Below, piece by piece: positions 32,219-39,902 of a stretch of DNA of 56,779 nucleotides. Below the pieces are notes generated by a model. It had not been told where the DNA came from and searched no databases. It saw only the letters and a program-made list of their open reading frames with translations. The DNA comes from a virus. Location of the stretch: positions 1 to 56,779 of IMG/VR virus record IMGVR_UViG_3300031649_000002, one strand, 5' to 3'. A program made the position numbers and the translations under genes. Each line of letters opens with the position of its first letter. Position 1 is the first letter of the stretch.

Positions 32219-33615
32219 AGCCAACCCACCCGGGGGTGACCGCCCAGATCCTGCTCGGCAACCATGTAGCGCAGCGCATCCATCGCGTGGTCGTCCTTCT
32301 TTACCGGCTCTTCCTTCAGCCCGCCGGCGTTGCCCGGTTTCACGGCCCACACGTAGCCGCCGACTTCATCCGTCGAGGACATCGGCAGCGACGCCTCTTC
32401 CAGCAACGGGTCCCGCTCGACCAGCGCACCCCGCACGACGAACAGCCGCGGCTTGCCGTCACCAGCTGGCTTCAGCCGGGACTTAACCGCCTGGATGCCA
32501 TCGCTGACGCTCTTGTGCGCGGCCTGCGTGCCCATGCCCAGGTGACGTTCCAGGGTGGCGCGATCCTCCGCGTCGTGGTCGCAGATCACCGCGCGCGGCC
32601 TCGGTTCGGTCCACTCCAGCTCGCAGGCCCCGCACGTGTGGCAGTCATGGTCGGCGGCCTTCGACTCGCAGCAGGTCGTGCAGCGGCGCACCAGGCGCAG
32701 GATGTGCCGGGCATGGTCTTCGACGAGACGCTTCGTGCGGTAGATCTCCCGGTATAGCCACAACCGCCCGTCGCCGTCCTCCGCCCAGCACTGCAGAACA
32801 AAGGGGTTGGTGAAGCCGAAGTCGACGGTCCACCAGCGGGTCCAGCTGTCGGGGATGGGCTGTGGGTCGACGAGGTGCAGGGCGTCGTCCCACTCTTCGT
32901 AGATCTGCCCTTCTGCCGCGGCCCAGGCGCCGTCGCGCAGACGGAGCTTGCGCACACCGGTGAGCCTGTCCAACTTCGCGAAGTACGCCGCGCCCTTGGG
33001 CGTGTACGTGCCGTCGGCGTTCACGTAGGCCGGGTTGTCGCGGTGCCGGGAGACGAGCATCGTCGCCTCACCGGCGTCGCAGCGCTGCTTGATCCAGTGC
33101 GCCGGGTGGGACGGGTTGCAGGCGGCGATCTGCTGCTGCCAGGACAGGGCCCCGTTGCGGAGCCGGGTGGCGATGGCTTCCCAGTCGTCGATGGTGAGTT
33201 CGGTGGCCTCGTCCGCGAACACGAGGTCGTACTCCGCCGACATGATCTTCTCCGGCTTGTCCATCCCCCCGACCACGATCACGCTGCCGTTCGAGTACCG
33301 GTAGCCCGCCGCCTCCCGCGCGCTGCCGCCGAACCAGCGGACGATGCCGCGGGCGAGCGCGTCGGCCGCAACCTTCTTGTCGAAGGTGACGAGCGTCGTC
33401 GAGGTGAGCGACACCGCGGTCTTACGGACGATGAGGCAGCGGACGTCTGGGTTGTTCAGTGCGGTGAGGTGCAGGCGGAACAGCGCGGCCAGACTCTTCC
33501 CGGTGCCGGCGGGGCCAGCGATGACGAGTTCACTGTCGCGGGTCTTGAACAGGGCGCGCGCTGCGCCGCGGGGCTCGTACCGGACGACGGCGTCCTGATC
33601 GAGCGCGGTCGTCAC
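32215..33615 (-). CDS. terL: Terminase large subunit
   Basis: 466 residues from GTG at 33615. ATPase: Walker A GPAGTGKS (34-41), Walker B YDLVFADEA (129-137), coupling motif QIAACNPS (~162-169). RNase H-like nuclease: D265 in TVDFGFTNP, an Asp cluster ICDHDAED (~344-351) and KKDDHAMDALRY near the C terminus. Between nuclease motifs, residues 312-331 carry six Cys (CTTCC...C..C..C), a probable zinc-binding insertion not usual in this family. Motor and nuclease that packages DNA into the head. Confidence 0.93.
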   Translation of the reverse strand: MTTALDQDAVVRYEPRGAARALFKTRDSELVIAGPAGTGKSLAALFRLHLTALNNPDVRCLIVRKTAVSLTSTTLVTFDKKVAADALARGIVRWFGGSAREAAGYRYSNGSVIVVGGMDKPEKIMSAEYDLVFADEATELTIDDWEAIATRLRNGALSWQQQIAACNPSHPAHWIKQRCDAGEATMLVSRHRDNPAYVNADGTYTPKGAAYFAKLDRLTGVRKLRLRDGAWAAAEGQIYEEWDDALHLVDPQPIPDSWTRWWTVDFGFTNPFVLQCWAEDGDGRLWLYREIYRTKRLVEDHARHILRLVRRCTTCCESKAADHDCHTCGACELEWTEPRPRAVICDHDAEDRATLERHLGMGTQAAHKSVSDGIQAVKSRLKPAGDGKPRLFVVRGALVERDPLLEEASLPMSSTDEVGGYVWAVKPGNAGGLKEEPVKKDDHAMDALRYMVAEQDLGGHPRVGWL

Positions 33616-34187
33616 GTGAGGTCCGCGGGGTCGACGCCGACGACCTCGTACCGGACGGCGCCGGACACGGCGACCTGTGCGGGCTGCTTCAGACCGTGGA
33701 GGTCCTGGTAGGCCTGGCGGACACGGAGCGCGACCGTGATGGCCTGGAGCTTGGGCCCGTCATCCGGCAGCGGCTCCTCCTGCTGCGTCTCCGGGTTGCG
33801 CCACATCACGATCTTGCCGTGGCTCACGGTGATGTGGTTCCGCTGGAGGATGGCGCACGCCTCGGTGTACAGGGCGTCGAGCTCCAGGGATTCGGCCCCG
33901 ATGAGTTTGTCGATGGCCGGCCGGGCGACGTCGGCTTTGGCGCGGAGGATGCCGCGGCGTGCTTCGCTTTTGTCGTAGTAGCCGAACAGTTCGGCGATCT
34001 GCTGGAGCGTCGTGTCTGGGTGGTCGGCTTGATATTCGGCGGCTGCGGCGTCGCGGCGGACGCTGGCGAGGGTGCGGGTGAAGCGGCCTGCGTTGTTGCG
34101 GGGGCGTTCCCAGGATGCGGGTGTGGTGGCCGGGCCGTCGCCCGTGGGGGTGTCGGCCGGTACGCTGGGGTCGTTACCGGTTGTCAT
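33612..34187 (-). CDS. terS: Terminase small subunit
   Basis: 191 residues from ATG at 34187. After a disordered N terminus come a helix-turn-helix-like region (DTTLQQIAELFGYYDKSEARRGILRAK, ~62-90) and a helical oligomerisation part. The end is VRYEVVGVDPADLT. Upstream of and overlapping the large subunit by 4 nt; recognises the packaging site, which would be expected near this gene. The ribosome-binding site is poor. Confidence 0.78.
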   Translation of the reverse strand: MTTGNDPSVPADTPTGDGPATTPASWERPRNNAGRFTRTLASVRRDAAAAEYQADHPDTTLQQIAELFGYYDKSEARRGILRAKADVARPAIDKLIGAESLELDALYTEACAILQRNHITVSHGKIVMWRNPETQQEEPLPDDGPKLQAITVALRVRQAYQDLHGLKQPAQVAVSGAVRYEVVGVDPADLT

Positions 34188-34234
34188 GGTGTGATGGTAA
34201 CGAGGTGCGCAACTGGTGGTTGGCGTGCGCAGGG

Positions 34235-34274
34235 CGAAGGCCCCGGTCTCCGTGGCGGCGGATCGGGGCCTTCG
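34235..34274. terminator. Terminator hairpin between terS and the upstream gene
   Basis: CGAAGGCCCCG (34235-34245) and CGGGGCCTTCG (34264-34274) pair perfectly over 11 bp around an 18-nt loop, starting 20 nt after the stop of the 34294 gene. No U-run, as is common in Streptomyces. Isolates the late operon from upstream transcription. Confidence 0.7.
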
Positions 34275-34293
34275 GCGTGTCCGGGGTCTGGCG

Positions 34294-34764
34294 TCAGTCC
34301 TCCCAGGCGCGGGCGACATCCAGGGCTCGGCGCAGCGCGGACGCGAGCGGCAGACGCTGGGACTCGGGAAGAACCATCCCGACGTCGACGTGCTGTCCGG
34401 TGCCGTGATTCTCCGTGACGCCCACGACCACCCCTCCGGAAGCTGCCGCGACCAGCAGGGCCCCGGAGACCAACGTGTTGTCGGCCCACCACCCTTGCTC
34501 GGTGAGCGCCTCGATTACCTTGGGCAGGTCCGTGGTGGTCACGCCGACCTCGGCGACGCCGCGGCTGTTCGGGCCGGTGATCCCGTAGTCACCCAGGCCC
34601 TTGGCATCAGGGCGGGTGACACGCACGTACACCTCGGCCTCGCCGGCGTCGGCGCGGAGGCCGGCGGGGATGATCCGAAGCGTGGTGCCGTCGAGGGCCG
34701 TCCAGTCCCAGGGCTGGGGGGTGAGTTCGGCGGTGACGGTGTTGAGGGCGTCGTGGAAGTCCAT
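34294..34764 (-). CDS. Conserved phage protein; paralogue of the 2741-3325 gene
   Basis: 156 residues from ATG at 34764 with GAGAAGAGGAAC upstream. Aligns along its length with the first ~150 residues of the protein at 2741-3325: shared AELTPQPW, DGTTLR-IPAGLR, RLPLA-ALRRA-DVA-WED. It lacks the C-terminal zinc knuckle. Two diverged copies in separate operons suggest an old duplication or independent acquisition. No known function. Confidence 0.7.
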   Translation of the reverse strand: MDFHDALNTVTAELTPQPWDWTALDGTTLRIIPAGLRADAGEAEVYVRVTRPDAKGLGDYGITGPNSRGVAEVGVTTTDLPKVIEALTEQGWWADNTLVSGALLVAAASGGVVVGVTENHGTGQHVDVGMVLPESQRLPLASALRRALDVARAWED

Positions 34765-34782
34765 GGGGTTCCTCTTCTCAGG

Positions 34783-35157
34783 TCAGCGGGCGTTGCGGCG
34801 TTCGGCAAGGCGGGCGCCAAGACGCGCGGCCTTGTCGTCGGCCCAGCCGAGCGCCGCTGATGCCTCCAACGTGACCTTGGCGGCCGGAGCGAGGGCCTCC
34901 TGCGCTTCGAACAGGAACAGCAGCCGAGCCCGCTCCGGGCTCCCTTCCGGGGCGCCCAAGAACAGCGCGGTCGGGGCTTCCAGGGCGGCGGCGCCGTGTT
35001 CGGTGACGTGCTTGATCTGGGCGACGAATCCAGCCCAGTAGCCGCGGTGGTCGGTGTCCTGGTCGGCGGCGTTCTGCAGGGCGGTGACGAACGCGTCTGC
35101 GGCGTCCGTGAGCTGTTCGATGGCGTTGAGGGCGGCGGTGGAGATCGGCTGGGGCAT
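34783..35157 (-). CDS. Helical hypothetical protein
   Basis: 124 residues from ATG at 35157 (GAAAGGACC site). All-alpha, Ala/Glu-rich (NAIEQLTDAADAFVTALQNAADQDTDHRGYWAGFVAQIKHV...), no Cys. Situated between the 34294 gene and a short beta protein. Function unknown. The 35158-35234 gap holds only an in-frame remnant without a start codon. Confidence 0.6.
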   Translation of the reverse strand: MPQPISTAALNAIEQLTDAADAFVTALQNAADQDTDHRGYWAGFVAQIKHVTEHGAAALEAPTALFLGAPEGSPERARLLFLFEAQEALAPAAKVTLEASAALGWADDKAARLGARLAERRNAR

Positions 35158-35234
35158 GACGGGGTCCTTTCGGTTCAGGCGGCGAGTGCGTCGGCGAGGA
35201 GCTGGACGCGGGCGGTGATGGGGAAGGCGCGGGC

Positions 35235-35474
35235 TCAGGCGTCGTCGCGCGTGGCGTCGGGCCGGTGAGTGAAGAGACGTGTCCACGCGGGCGGGTTGTC
35301 GATGAGTTCTGTGAGGGCGTCGCGGGCGTCGACCATCTCCGCGTAGCTCATGTGGACCACGACGACTCGTTCGGCGTCGCGACGGTCACGCGCCCGGACG
35401 GTGAAGGGCCGGGAATGGTCAGTGGTGACGCCTACGCCAACGTAGTTGGCGCTGACGGTGCGCTTCTGTGGCAT
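35235..35474 (-). CDS. Small hypothetical protein
   Basis: 79 residues from ATG at 35474. PQKRTVSANYVGVGVTTDHSRPFTVRARDRRDAERVVVVHMSYAEMVDARDALTELI reads as beta strands followed by two helices. After the TGA at 35235 the same frame stays open for 19 codons to a second TGA at 35175, perhaps a lost C-terminal extension. Function not recognised. Confidence 0.6.
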   Translation of the reverse strand: MPQKRTVSANYVGVGVTTDHSRPFTVRARDRRDAERVVVVHMSYAEMVDARDALTELIDNPPAWTRLFTHRPDATRDDA

Positions 35475-35485
35475 GGGTTCTCCTC

Positions 35486-35827
35486 TCAGGCCGCGAGCAG
35501 CATGCGCGCGGCGAGCTGGTGGTAGCAGCGCGAGCCCTTGACCCCAGCAGGGCACGAACAGGCGGTGGGGGCGGTCTTGTAGGTCTCGGTGCCGTCGGTG
35601 CTGACGGCGATGAAGACGACGGAGCGGAGGGGGACGATGGCGCCGTCCTCGATGAGCTCGCGGGCGGAGGCGACCTGGTGGGGCTTGTAGTTGGTGAGGT
35701 CGACGGTTGCGGTGCGGATCTTGCGGGCGCAGCGGGGGCCGTAGCCGAGGGCGATCGACTTGGCGGAGGTGAGGATGCGGTGGCAGTGGAGGCAGCGGGC
35801 TTGCTCGGTGGTGGTGGTGTTCTGCAT
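35486..35827 (-). CDS. Zinc protein with DUF6011-like and SWIM-like motifs
   Basis: 113 residues from ATG at 35827 after GAGGGGGCAGCA. CLHCHRILTSAKSIALGYGPRC (~11-32) is the Cys motif of small DUF6011-type proteins. CSCPAGVKGSRCYHQLA (~90-106) has the CxC...CxH spacing of a SWIM zinc finger. Both motifs suggest nucleic-acid binding. Divergent from the gene at 35929 across a palindrome-bearing promoter. Confidence 0.7.
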   Translation of the reverse strand: MQNTTTTEQARCLHCHRILTSAKSIALGYGPRCARKIRTATVDLTNYKPHQVASARELIEDGAIVPLRSVVFIAVSTDGTETYKTAPTACSCPAGVKGSRCYHQLAARMLLAA

Positions 35828-35850
35828 TGCTGCCCCCTCGTTCGTTTCCT

Positions 35851-35921
35851 TGTGGGTACACAGTAACCCGTAACCGTGTACCCACACAAGGGGTGACGTT
35901 AAGAAATCCGTGTGGGAACAT
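35851..35921. promoter_or_regulatory. Divergent promoter with repeated TGTGGG(T/A)ACA half-sites
   Basis: TGTGGGTACAC (35851-35861) and GTGTACCCACA (35876-35886) form a perfect 11-bp inverted repeat with a 14-nt spacer containing GTAACCCGTAACC. A third half-site, TGTGGGAACAT, lies at 35911-35921 next to the 35929 start. Probably bound by the ribbon-helix-helix-like protein encoded at 35929. Confidence 0.6.
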
Positions 35922-35928
35922 AGAACCC

Positions 35929-36207
35929 ATGGCAGCCGACCAGACCGACCACACCTTCAGCACCAAGTTCCGCATCCCCCGCCGCATGTGGGACGCCTAC
36001 GGAACAGCCGCCGCGCGCAAGGGCATCGACCGCAGCGCAGACCTCGTCGACCACGTCCGCACCTTCATCGAGCAGCACGGCAACGAACACGAGCGCACCG
36101 AACTGGCCGCCGCCGAGCAGGAGCTGGCCGAACGGCGCGCACGCAAGGGCGGCCGGCCGAAGAAAGCCACGGAGCGCCCGGTGAGCAGCGAGGAGAAGAC
36201 CGGATGA
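35929..36207 (+). CDS. Ribbon-helix-helix-like regulator
   Basis: 92 residues from ATG at 35929. HTFSTKFRIPRRMWDAYGTAAARKGIDRSADLVDHVRTFIEQ has the strand-helix-helix pattern of MetJ/Arc proteins. A charged helix and a basic KGGRPKK tail follow. Little Shine-Dalgarno sequence, so possibly leaderless. The upstream inverted repeats suit autoregulation; first gene of a three-gene plus-strand operon. Confidence 0.65.
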   Translation: MAADQTDHTFSTKFRIPRRMWDAYGTAAARKGIDRSADLVDHVRTFIEQHGNEHERTELAAAEQELAERRARKGGRPKKATERPVSSEEKTG

Positions 36208-36530
36208 GCGTCGCCATGGGACTCACGCTGATCGGGCTCGGGTACGCCACGCTCTTCGCCGCCCTGGCCTACCTCTTCGTCCGCACCCGCCGCCCGGTCG
36301 TAAATCCGCTCGGCTCTCCGTCATGCGACCGCTGCGGCAAGGACACTGAGAAGCCCTGGCTGTGGCGTCAGATCCGCACCCCGTGGCTCTGCGCCGCGTG
36401 TGACGCGGAAGTTGCCGAGCTGGCGTTCACGGGGATGCAGACGGCGTACGAGCAGCGGGCCAAGCAGGAGGAGGCGCTGTTCCGCACCCTCGCGGGCCCG
36501 GTGCGTCCGGGCGAGGAGCCCACACCATGA
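36204..36530 (+). CDS. Membrane-anchored zinc-ribbon protein
   Basis: 108 residues from ATG at 36204 (ATGA overlap). One N-terminal membrane helix (AMGLTLIGLGYATLFAALAYLFV), then a CDRCG...CAACD zinc ribbon (~41-66) and a charged helix. Small, in operon with the RHH-like regulator and another zinc protein. No function known. Confidence 0.65.
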   Translation: MSVAMGLTLIGLGYATLFAALAYLFVRTRRPVVNPLGSPSCDRCGKDTEKPWLWRQIRTPWLCAACDAEVAELAFTGMQTAYEQRAKQEEALFRTLAGPVRPGEEPTP

Positions 36531-36793
36531 GCGGCCGTCCGCCGCTGATCACCGACCACTGGTTCCGCGAGGGGCCAGTGCAACCGGATGGCTCGGACGG
36601 CTACTGGATCTGCGACCGCTGCGGCCAGCACCGAGGCGACCACCTACAGGTGCAAGGGCACTGGCGGAATCCGCTGCACCCGTTCGTCCCCCAAGCAGCC
36701 TGGCGGCCGACGCACTGCCGAACCTGCGGCAGACACCACCGCCACACCACGCACGTCCCGCTGACGTGGGAGCAGCTGAAGCCCACCGCATGA
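36527..36793 (+). CDS. Zinc-binding protein with two Cys pairs
   Basis: 88 residues from ATG at 36527 (ATGA overlap). CDRCG (~29-33) and CRTCGRHHRH (~65-74) frame a His/Trp-rich middle, suggesting one Cys4 site. Last gene of the plus-strand operon, followed 2 nt later by a strong hairpin. Confidence 0.65.
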   Translation: MSGRPPLITDHWFREGPVQPDGSDGYWICDRCGQHRGDHLQVQGHWRNPLHPFVPQAAWRPTHCRTCGRHHRHTTHVPLTWEQLKPTA

Positions 36794-36795
36794 CG

Positions 36796-36826
36796 ACGGC
36801 CCCGCCCCAACCCGGGACGGGGCCGT
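36796..36826 (+). terminator. Terminator of the 35929-36793 operon
   Basis: ACGGCCCCG (36796-36804) pairs with CGGGGCCGT (36818-36826), loop 13 nt, followed by TCAAC. The rest of the gap to 36962 shows no gene. Confidence 0.65.
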
Positions 36827-36962
36827 TCAACGTCTACGCGGCAGCCGCACCAGGGAGTTCACCACAATCTCCCCGAGGTCCTGCGAAGACCCGGCCCGAC
36901 TGCCGCTCCCGGGACGCTACGCCCCACCCTCCACGCCTGTCACTACCCCCAAACGGGTGACG

Positions 36963-37352
36963 TCACGGCGTCCCGGCCGCCGACTCCATCGCCCGCCGCG
37001 CATCCTCATCCGCCTGAGGACTCCCCAAATACTCGGTGACAACCTCACCTGTGATCCGCCGCAGCGTCGCCTCGTCCAGGCCCGTACAAGCTGGAGGCGC
37101 GGCAGCCGTCGGAGCATCCGGGCCGGCCGCCATCGCCTCCCGGTAGTTGACGGCGAGCGCGGCCTTGCAGGCGGTCGGGGTCGCGATCGTGTCGCCGTCG
37201 TCCTGCGCCCACACGGCCAGGCCGCCGCCGATCGCGAACGCAGCGCACGCGGCTGCTCCTGTCCACGCGACAAACCGGCCCCATCGTGGCGGGCGCGGCG
37301 GCACCGGTGGTGCCCAACCAGGTGCGGGCTGCAGCGGATACGGCTGGCTCAT
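36963..37352 (-). CDS. Membrane-anchored or secreted hypothetical protein
   Basis: 129 residues from ATG at 37352. Pro-rich cytoplasmic N terminus, one hydrophobic helix (~27-49, GRFVAWTGAAACAAFAIGGGLAVW), then an extracytoplasmic acidic helical domain with two Cys (TACKAAL, PACTGLD) that could form a disulfide. Divergent from 37491; possibly expressed during lysogeny and acting at the cell surface. Confidence 0.65.
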   Translation of the reverse strand: MSQPYPLQPAPGWAPPVPPRPPRWGRFVAWTGAAACAAFAIGGGLAVWAQDDGDTIATPTACKAALAVNYREAMAAGPDAPTAAAPPACTGLDEATLRRITGEVVTEYLGSPQADEDARRAMESAAGTP

Positions 37353-37490
37353 GGTCCCCCCACGGATCGGATGTGCTGCCGTGCATCATCCGACCCTGTG
37401 CAGACAACGTGAAGGCGCCGTCACCAGTTCGTGACCCGGATCCACTCGAACCAGTACACACACCCCGCCCGCCACGGCACACTGACGACC

Positions 37491-37670
37491 ATGGCGATCC
37501 GCATCGGCGTACAGGCAGACACCAGGGACGAATGCGTCGAAGGTCTCGCGGTCCTCGTCGAGAAGGGCTACGTCCCCATCATGCTGCCCGCTCAAGTCAC
37601 TGGCGGCCGGTGGCTCGCCCGCGCCGTGCCCGCCCCACCCGTCAACGAGCGGGAGCCGGCCGGGTCCTGA
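37491..37670 (+). CDS. Small hypothetical protein
   Basis: 59 residues from ATG at 37491. Strand-helix-strand layout (AIRIGVQADTRDECVEGLAVLVEKGYVPIML) like a small ferredoxin-fold or CBS-size unit. No Shine-Dalgarno is visible, so the transcript may be leaderless. The 138-nt gap to the divergent 37352 start must hold both promoters; nothing clear was seen there. Confidence 0.5.
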   Translation: MAIRIGVQADTRDECVEGLAVLVEKGYVPIMLPAQVTGGRWLARAVPAPPVNEREPAGS

Positions 37671-37731
37671 CACGCGAAAGCCCCACCGCGACGGGGGTGC
37701 GCGGCAGGGCTGGTCTCAGTGTGGCAGGCGG

Positions 37732-37896
37732 TCAGCTGGTGCGCGGGCCTTCCTGCGGAGCGCCCGGGACGGGCTTGTCCTGGGCGGGGTAGTGCCCGCC
37801 GCGGGAAGCGGAGTACACGGTGGCGTGCTGCGCCAGCTGCTCCTCGGTGCGGGCCGCGCGCAGCTCGTCTTGGGATCCGGTCCGTTTGAACGCCAT
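37732..37896 (-). CDS. Small hypothetical protein
   Basis: 54 residues from ATG at 37896 with AGGAG 10 nt upstream. AFKRTGSQDELRAARTEEQLAQHATVYSASRGGHYPAQDKPV is a short helix plus an extended tail. Codon positions are GC3-rich as in real genes. Follows the GIY-YIG gene after a 90-nt gap; function unknown. Confidence 0.5.
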   Translation of the reverse strand: MAFKRTGSQDELRAARTEEQLAQHATVYSASRGGHYPAQDKPVPGAPQEGPRTS

Positions 37897-37986
37897 GATG
37901 GCGGTCTCCTGTCTCTCGGGATGGGTGGACCGGCGGGGGCCGCGCTCTCTTGGCGGATGGAGCGGCCCGCGCCGGGGTCTTATGGG

Positions 37987-38859
37987 TCAGGCCTTGGGAT
38001 CTCCAGTCAGGCCCTTGACCGCCGGAGGAACTCCCGCGTCCAGAGCCGCCGCAGCAGCAGCCGCGACATCGCCGCCCTCTCGCCTCCGAGCCGCGGGCGG
38101 CCGGGTCTTGGCGACCTCGGCATACGAGGCGCCGGCCAACACGACCGCCACGACCAGCACGGTCCAGCAGAGGCTCGGCGCCAGCTCGGCAAGCGGAGGA
38201 GCCACATAGGCGCTCCAGAGCATCGACCACTCCTCCACCGGCAACCGCGGGAGGAGCAAGTCGCGTACCGCCGCGTCGAACCCGGCGTCCCACAGGATCG
38301 AGCCGACCCCGCTGAGGAGGACCAGGTAGATCCCGACTCTGGTGTTGAGCAGGGCGCGCAGCAGGAGCAGCACCAGGTACAGCGGCGCGCTGATGACAAC
38401 GATCAAGGCGGCGGCCCACGCTGGCATTCGGCTGGCGGCACGGGCTCGGGCCAGGCCGCCGAAGACGAGCCGCGCTAGCCCCATGGCGGGCGGCCAATCC
38501 TGCGCCTCGTCGGCTTGGGGGGCCGGTTCGGCGGGCTGGGGACGGCTCAGGTCGGCGACGTGCTGTTGGTAGTACGGCGCGTTCAGGAGGCGGTGGCCCT
38601 GCTTGAGGTGACGGCTGATCTGGCGCTTCTCTTCGGCGTCGAGCCGCGCCTCGGATGCGGTGGCGACGACCTCGATGCGCGGGGTCAGACCTCCGAGGGT
38701 GAGCCCGTTGATCCACACCCGCATTCCCGGGTTGGTCGGATTGGCAAGGTGGCCGGCGAGCCGGGTGAGGATGGGTTGGGTCGTCTTCCCGATGTAGCGG
38801 ATCTTGTCGTCGCGGGGGTCGATGAGGGCGTAGATGGCGCCCTGTCGGGTGCGGGTCAT
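37987..38859 (-). CDS. GIY-YIG nuclease domain fused to membrane helices
   Basis: 290 residues from ATG at 38859 (overlap with the upstream stop). Residues ~7-90 form a GIY-YIG domain: AIYALIDPRDDKIRYIGKTTQ (IY...YIG), the catalytic-type Arg in LTRLAGHL, and a late Glu in DAEEKRQI. Residues ~145-250 then hold about three membrane segments (AAALIVVISAPLYLVLLLLRALL, VGIYLVLLSGVGSILW, LCWTVLVVAVVLAGASY). GIY-YIG enzymes are normally soluble, so a membrane-tethered form is unusual. It shares an operon with Spd-like membrane proteins. Could cut incoming or transferring DNA at the membrane; this is inference. Confidence 0.72.
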   Translation of the reverse strand: MTRTRQGAIYALIDPRDDKIRYIGKTTQPILTRLAGHLANPTNPGMRVWINGLTLGGLTPRIEVVATASEARLDAEEKRQISRHLKQGHRLLNAPYYQQHVADLSRPQPAEPAPQADEAQDWPPAMGLARLVFGGLARARAASRMPAWAAALIVVISAPLYLVLLLLRALLNTRVGIYLVLLSGVGSILWDAGFDAAVRDLLLPRLPVEEWSMLWSAYVAPPLAELAPSLCWTVLVVAVVLAGASYAEVAKTRPPAARRREGGDVAAAAAAALDAGVPPAVKGLTGDPKA

Positions 38860-39242
38860 GACGTCCGTTCGGTCTCGACTGCGGGTGCGCATTCGACGCG
38901 CACGTGGGTGCGGTTGGGGCTGGTCGAGTCATCCACGAGGAAGATCGACATCCCCTCTCGGGTTACGAGAGTGGTTCCGTCAGCAAGCTCCTGAACTGCG
39001 CGTTCACCGCTCAGGGGGGCGGTACCCCCCGATGGGGGAGGGGCGGACGAAACGGACATGCGGCGGCGCGCTGCCCGCCATAGAGCCACCGCCCCGACCA
39101 CCCACACGGCGATCACTCCGACCACATCCGACACCGCGAACAGGACCGCCAGTGCACCCCCGCAGAGGACCACCAGCACGCACGCGCCAGCCGCCCGCGA
39201 AGACTCCTGCGGCTCCTCGACCGGAGGGCTATCCGTGGCCAT
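38856..39242 (-). CDS. Two-helix membrane protein
   Basis: 128 residues from ATG at 39242 (overlap with the upstream stop). Two adjacent membrane helices (~19-60, GACVLVVLCGGALAVLFAVSDVVGVIAVWVVG) and a soluble C-terminal beta region (AVQELADGTTLVTREGMSIFLVDD). Part of the membrane cassette between 37987 and 41488. Function not known. Confidence 0.65.
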   Translation of the reverse strand: MATDSPPVEEPQESSRAAGACVLVVLCGGALAVLFAVSDVVGVIAVWVVGAVALWRAARRRMSVSSAPPPSGGTAPLSGERAVQELADGTTLVTREGMSIFLVDDSTSPNRTHVRVECAPAVETERTS

Positions 39243-39748
39243 CACAGCGCCCCGTACACGGCGTCGCCGAGCCAGTTCACAGCGACCGCGAGGGGAGCTG
39301 CGGCGAACCCTGCGACGCCCGCGCTGGTGCCGAGGCAGATCCCGCACCAGGCGCCGCGCTTGATGTCGCTGCCCCACCGGGACTTCTTCACCGCGGCCAC
39401 CAGGGCGACGGTCAGGATCAGGACGATCGCGCCGCCGGTCTGGGTGAGCGGCAGGTAGGAGGCGCCGCCGGCGCGCTGTCCGGCCTGCCCGCCGACGCCC
39501 CAGACCAAGGACACGTCCCCCAACCAGTTGGAGATCCACAGGGTGGTGCGGGCGATCCAGCCGATGAGGCCGCCGACGCCGAGGATGGTGAGGACGCCGT
39601 ATGACCAGGCGAAAAGGAACGGGGCGAGGGCGCCAGCCTGGCCTGCGGGGTCCGTCATGAGGGCCTTGCGGCCGGGCCACCAGCCGACGAGGTGGTGGAC
39701 GAGGATGCAGAGTCCGACGGTGACACCGCCGATGGTCACGTACGTCAT
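39242..39748 (-). CDS. Polytopic membrane protein (Spd-like cassette)
   Basis: 168 residues from ATG at 39748. About four hydrophobic segments (~6-25, 44-70, 104-124, 132-158). Layout and neighbours resemble the small membrane proteins of plasmid-spread loci in Streptomyces conjugative elements. The likeness is to general organisation rather than to a diagnostic motif. Confidence 0.6.
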   Translation of the reverse strand: MTYVTIGGVTVGLCILVHHLVGWWPGRKALMTDPAGQAGALAPFLFAWSYGVLTILGVGGLIGWIARTTLWISNWLGDVSLVWGVGGQAGQRAGGASYLPLTQTGGAIVLILTVALVAAVKKSRWGSDIKRGAWCGICLGTSAGVAGFAAAPLAVAVNWLGDAVYGAL

Positions 39749-39755
39749 GTCGGGC

Positions 39756-39902
39756 CTATCGGATGAGGGCCGCGCCGAGCGCGGCGAGCGTGAGGATGAA
39801 TGCGGTGGTGGCGATGACCGGCGGGAGGGCGCGGGGTGCGATGGCCGCGATGCCGCATATCCCGCCGACTGTGGCGACCGAGAAGAACGCGGCGAGGATC
39901 AC
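39756..39902 (-). CDS. 48-residue hydrophobic protein (Spd-like cassette)
   Basis: GTG at 39902 overlaps the stop of the 529-aa gene (GTGA); stop TAG at 39756. Two hydrophobic helices (ILAAFFSVATVGGICGIAAIA and VIATTAFILTLAALGAALI) with a Pro hinge. Tiny double-helix proteins of this type are found in Streptomyces plasmid spread operons. Confidence 0.55.
   Translation of the reverse strand: MILAAFFSVATVGGICGIAAIAPRALPPVIATTAFILTLAALGAALIR

Noticed and set aside
35175-35237. 19-codon in-frame continuation after the TGA of the 79-aa gene
   Set aside because: Could be read-through, but there is no start codon, no conserved motif and no read-through context; treated as a remnant.
37592-38932. 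446-residue open frame on the minus strand over the GIY-YIG gene
   Set aside because: Arg/Pro-rich composition typical of a shadow frame in high-GC DNA; the overlapping 290-residue frame has a recognisable domain and membrane helices.
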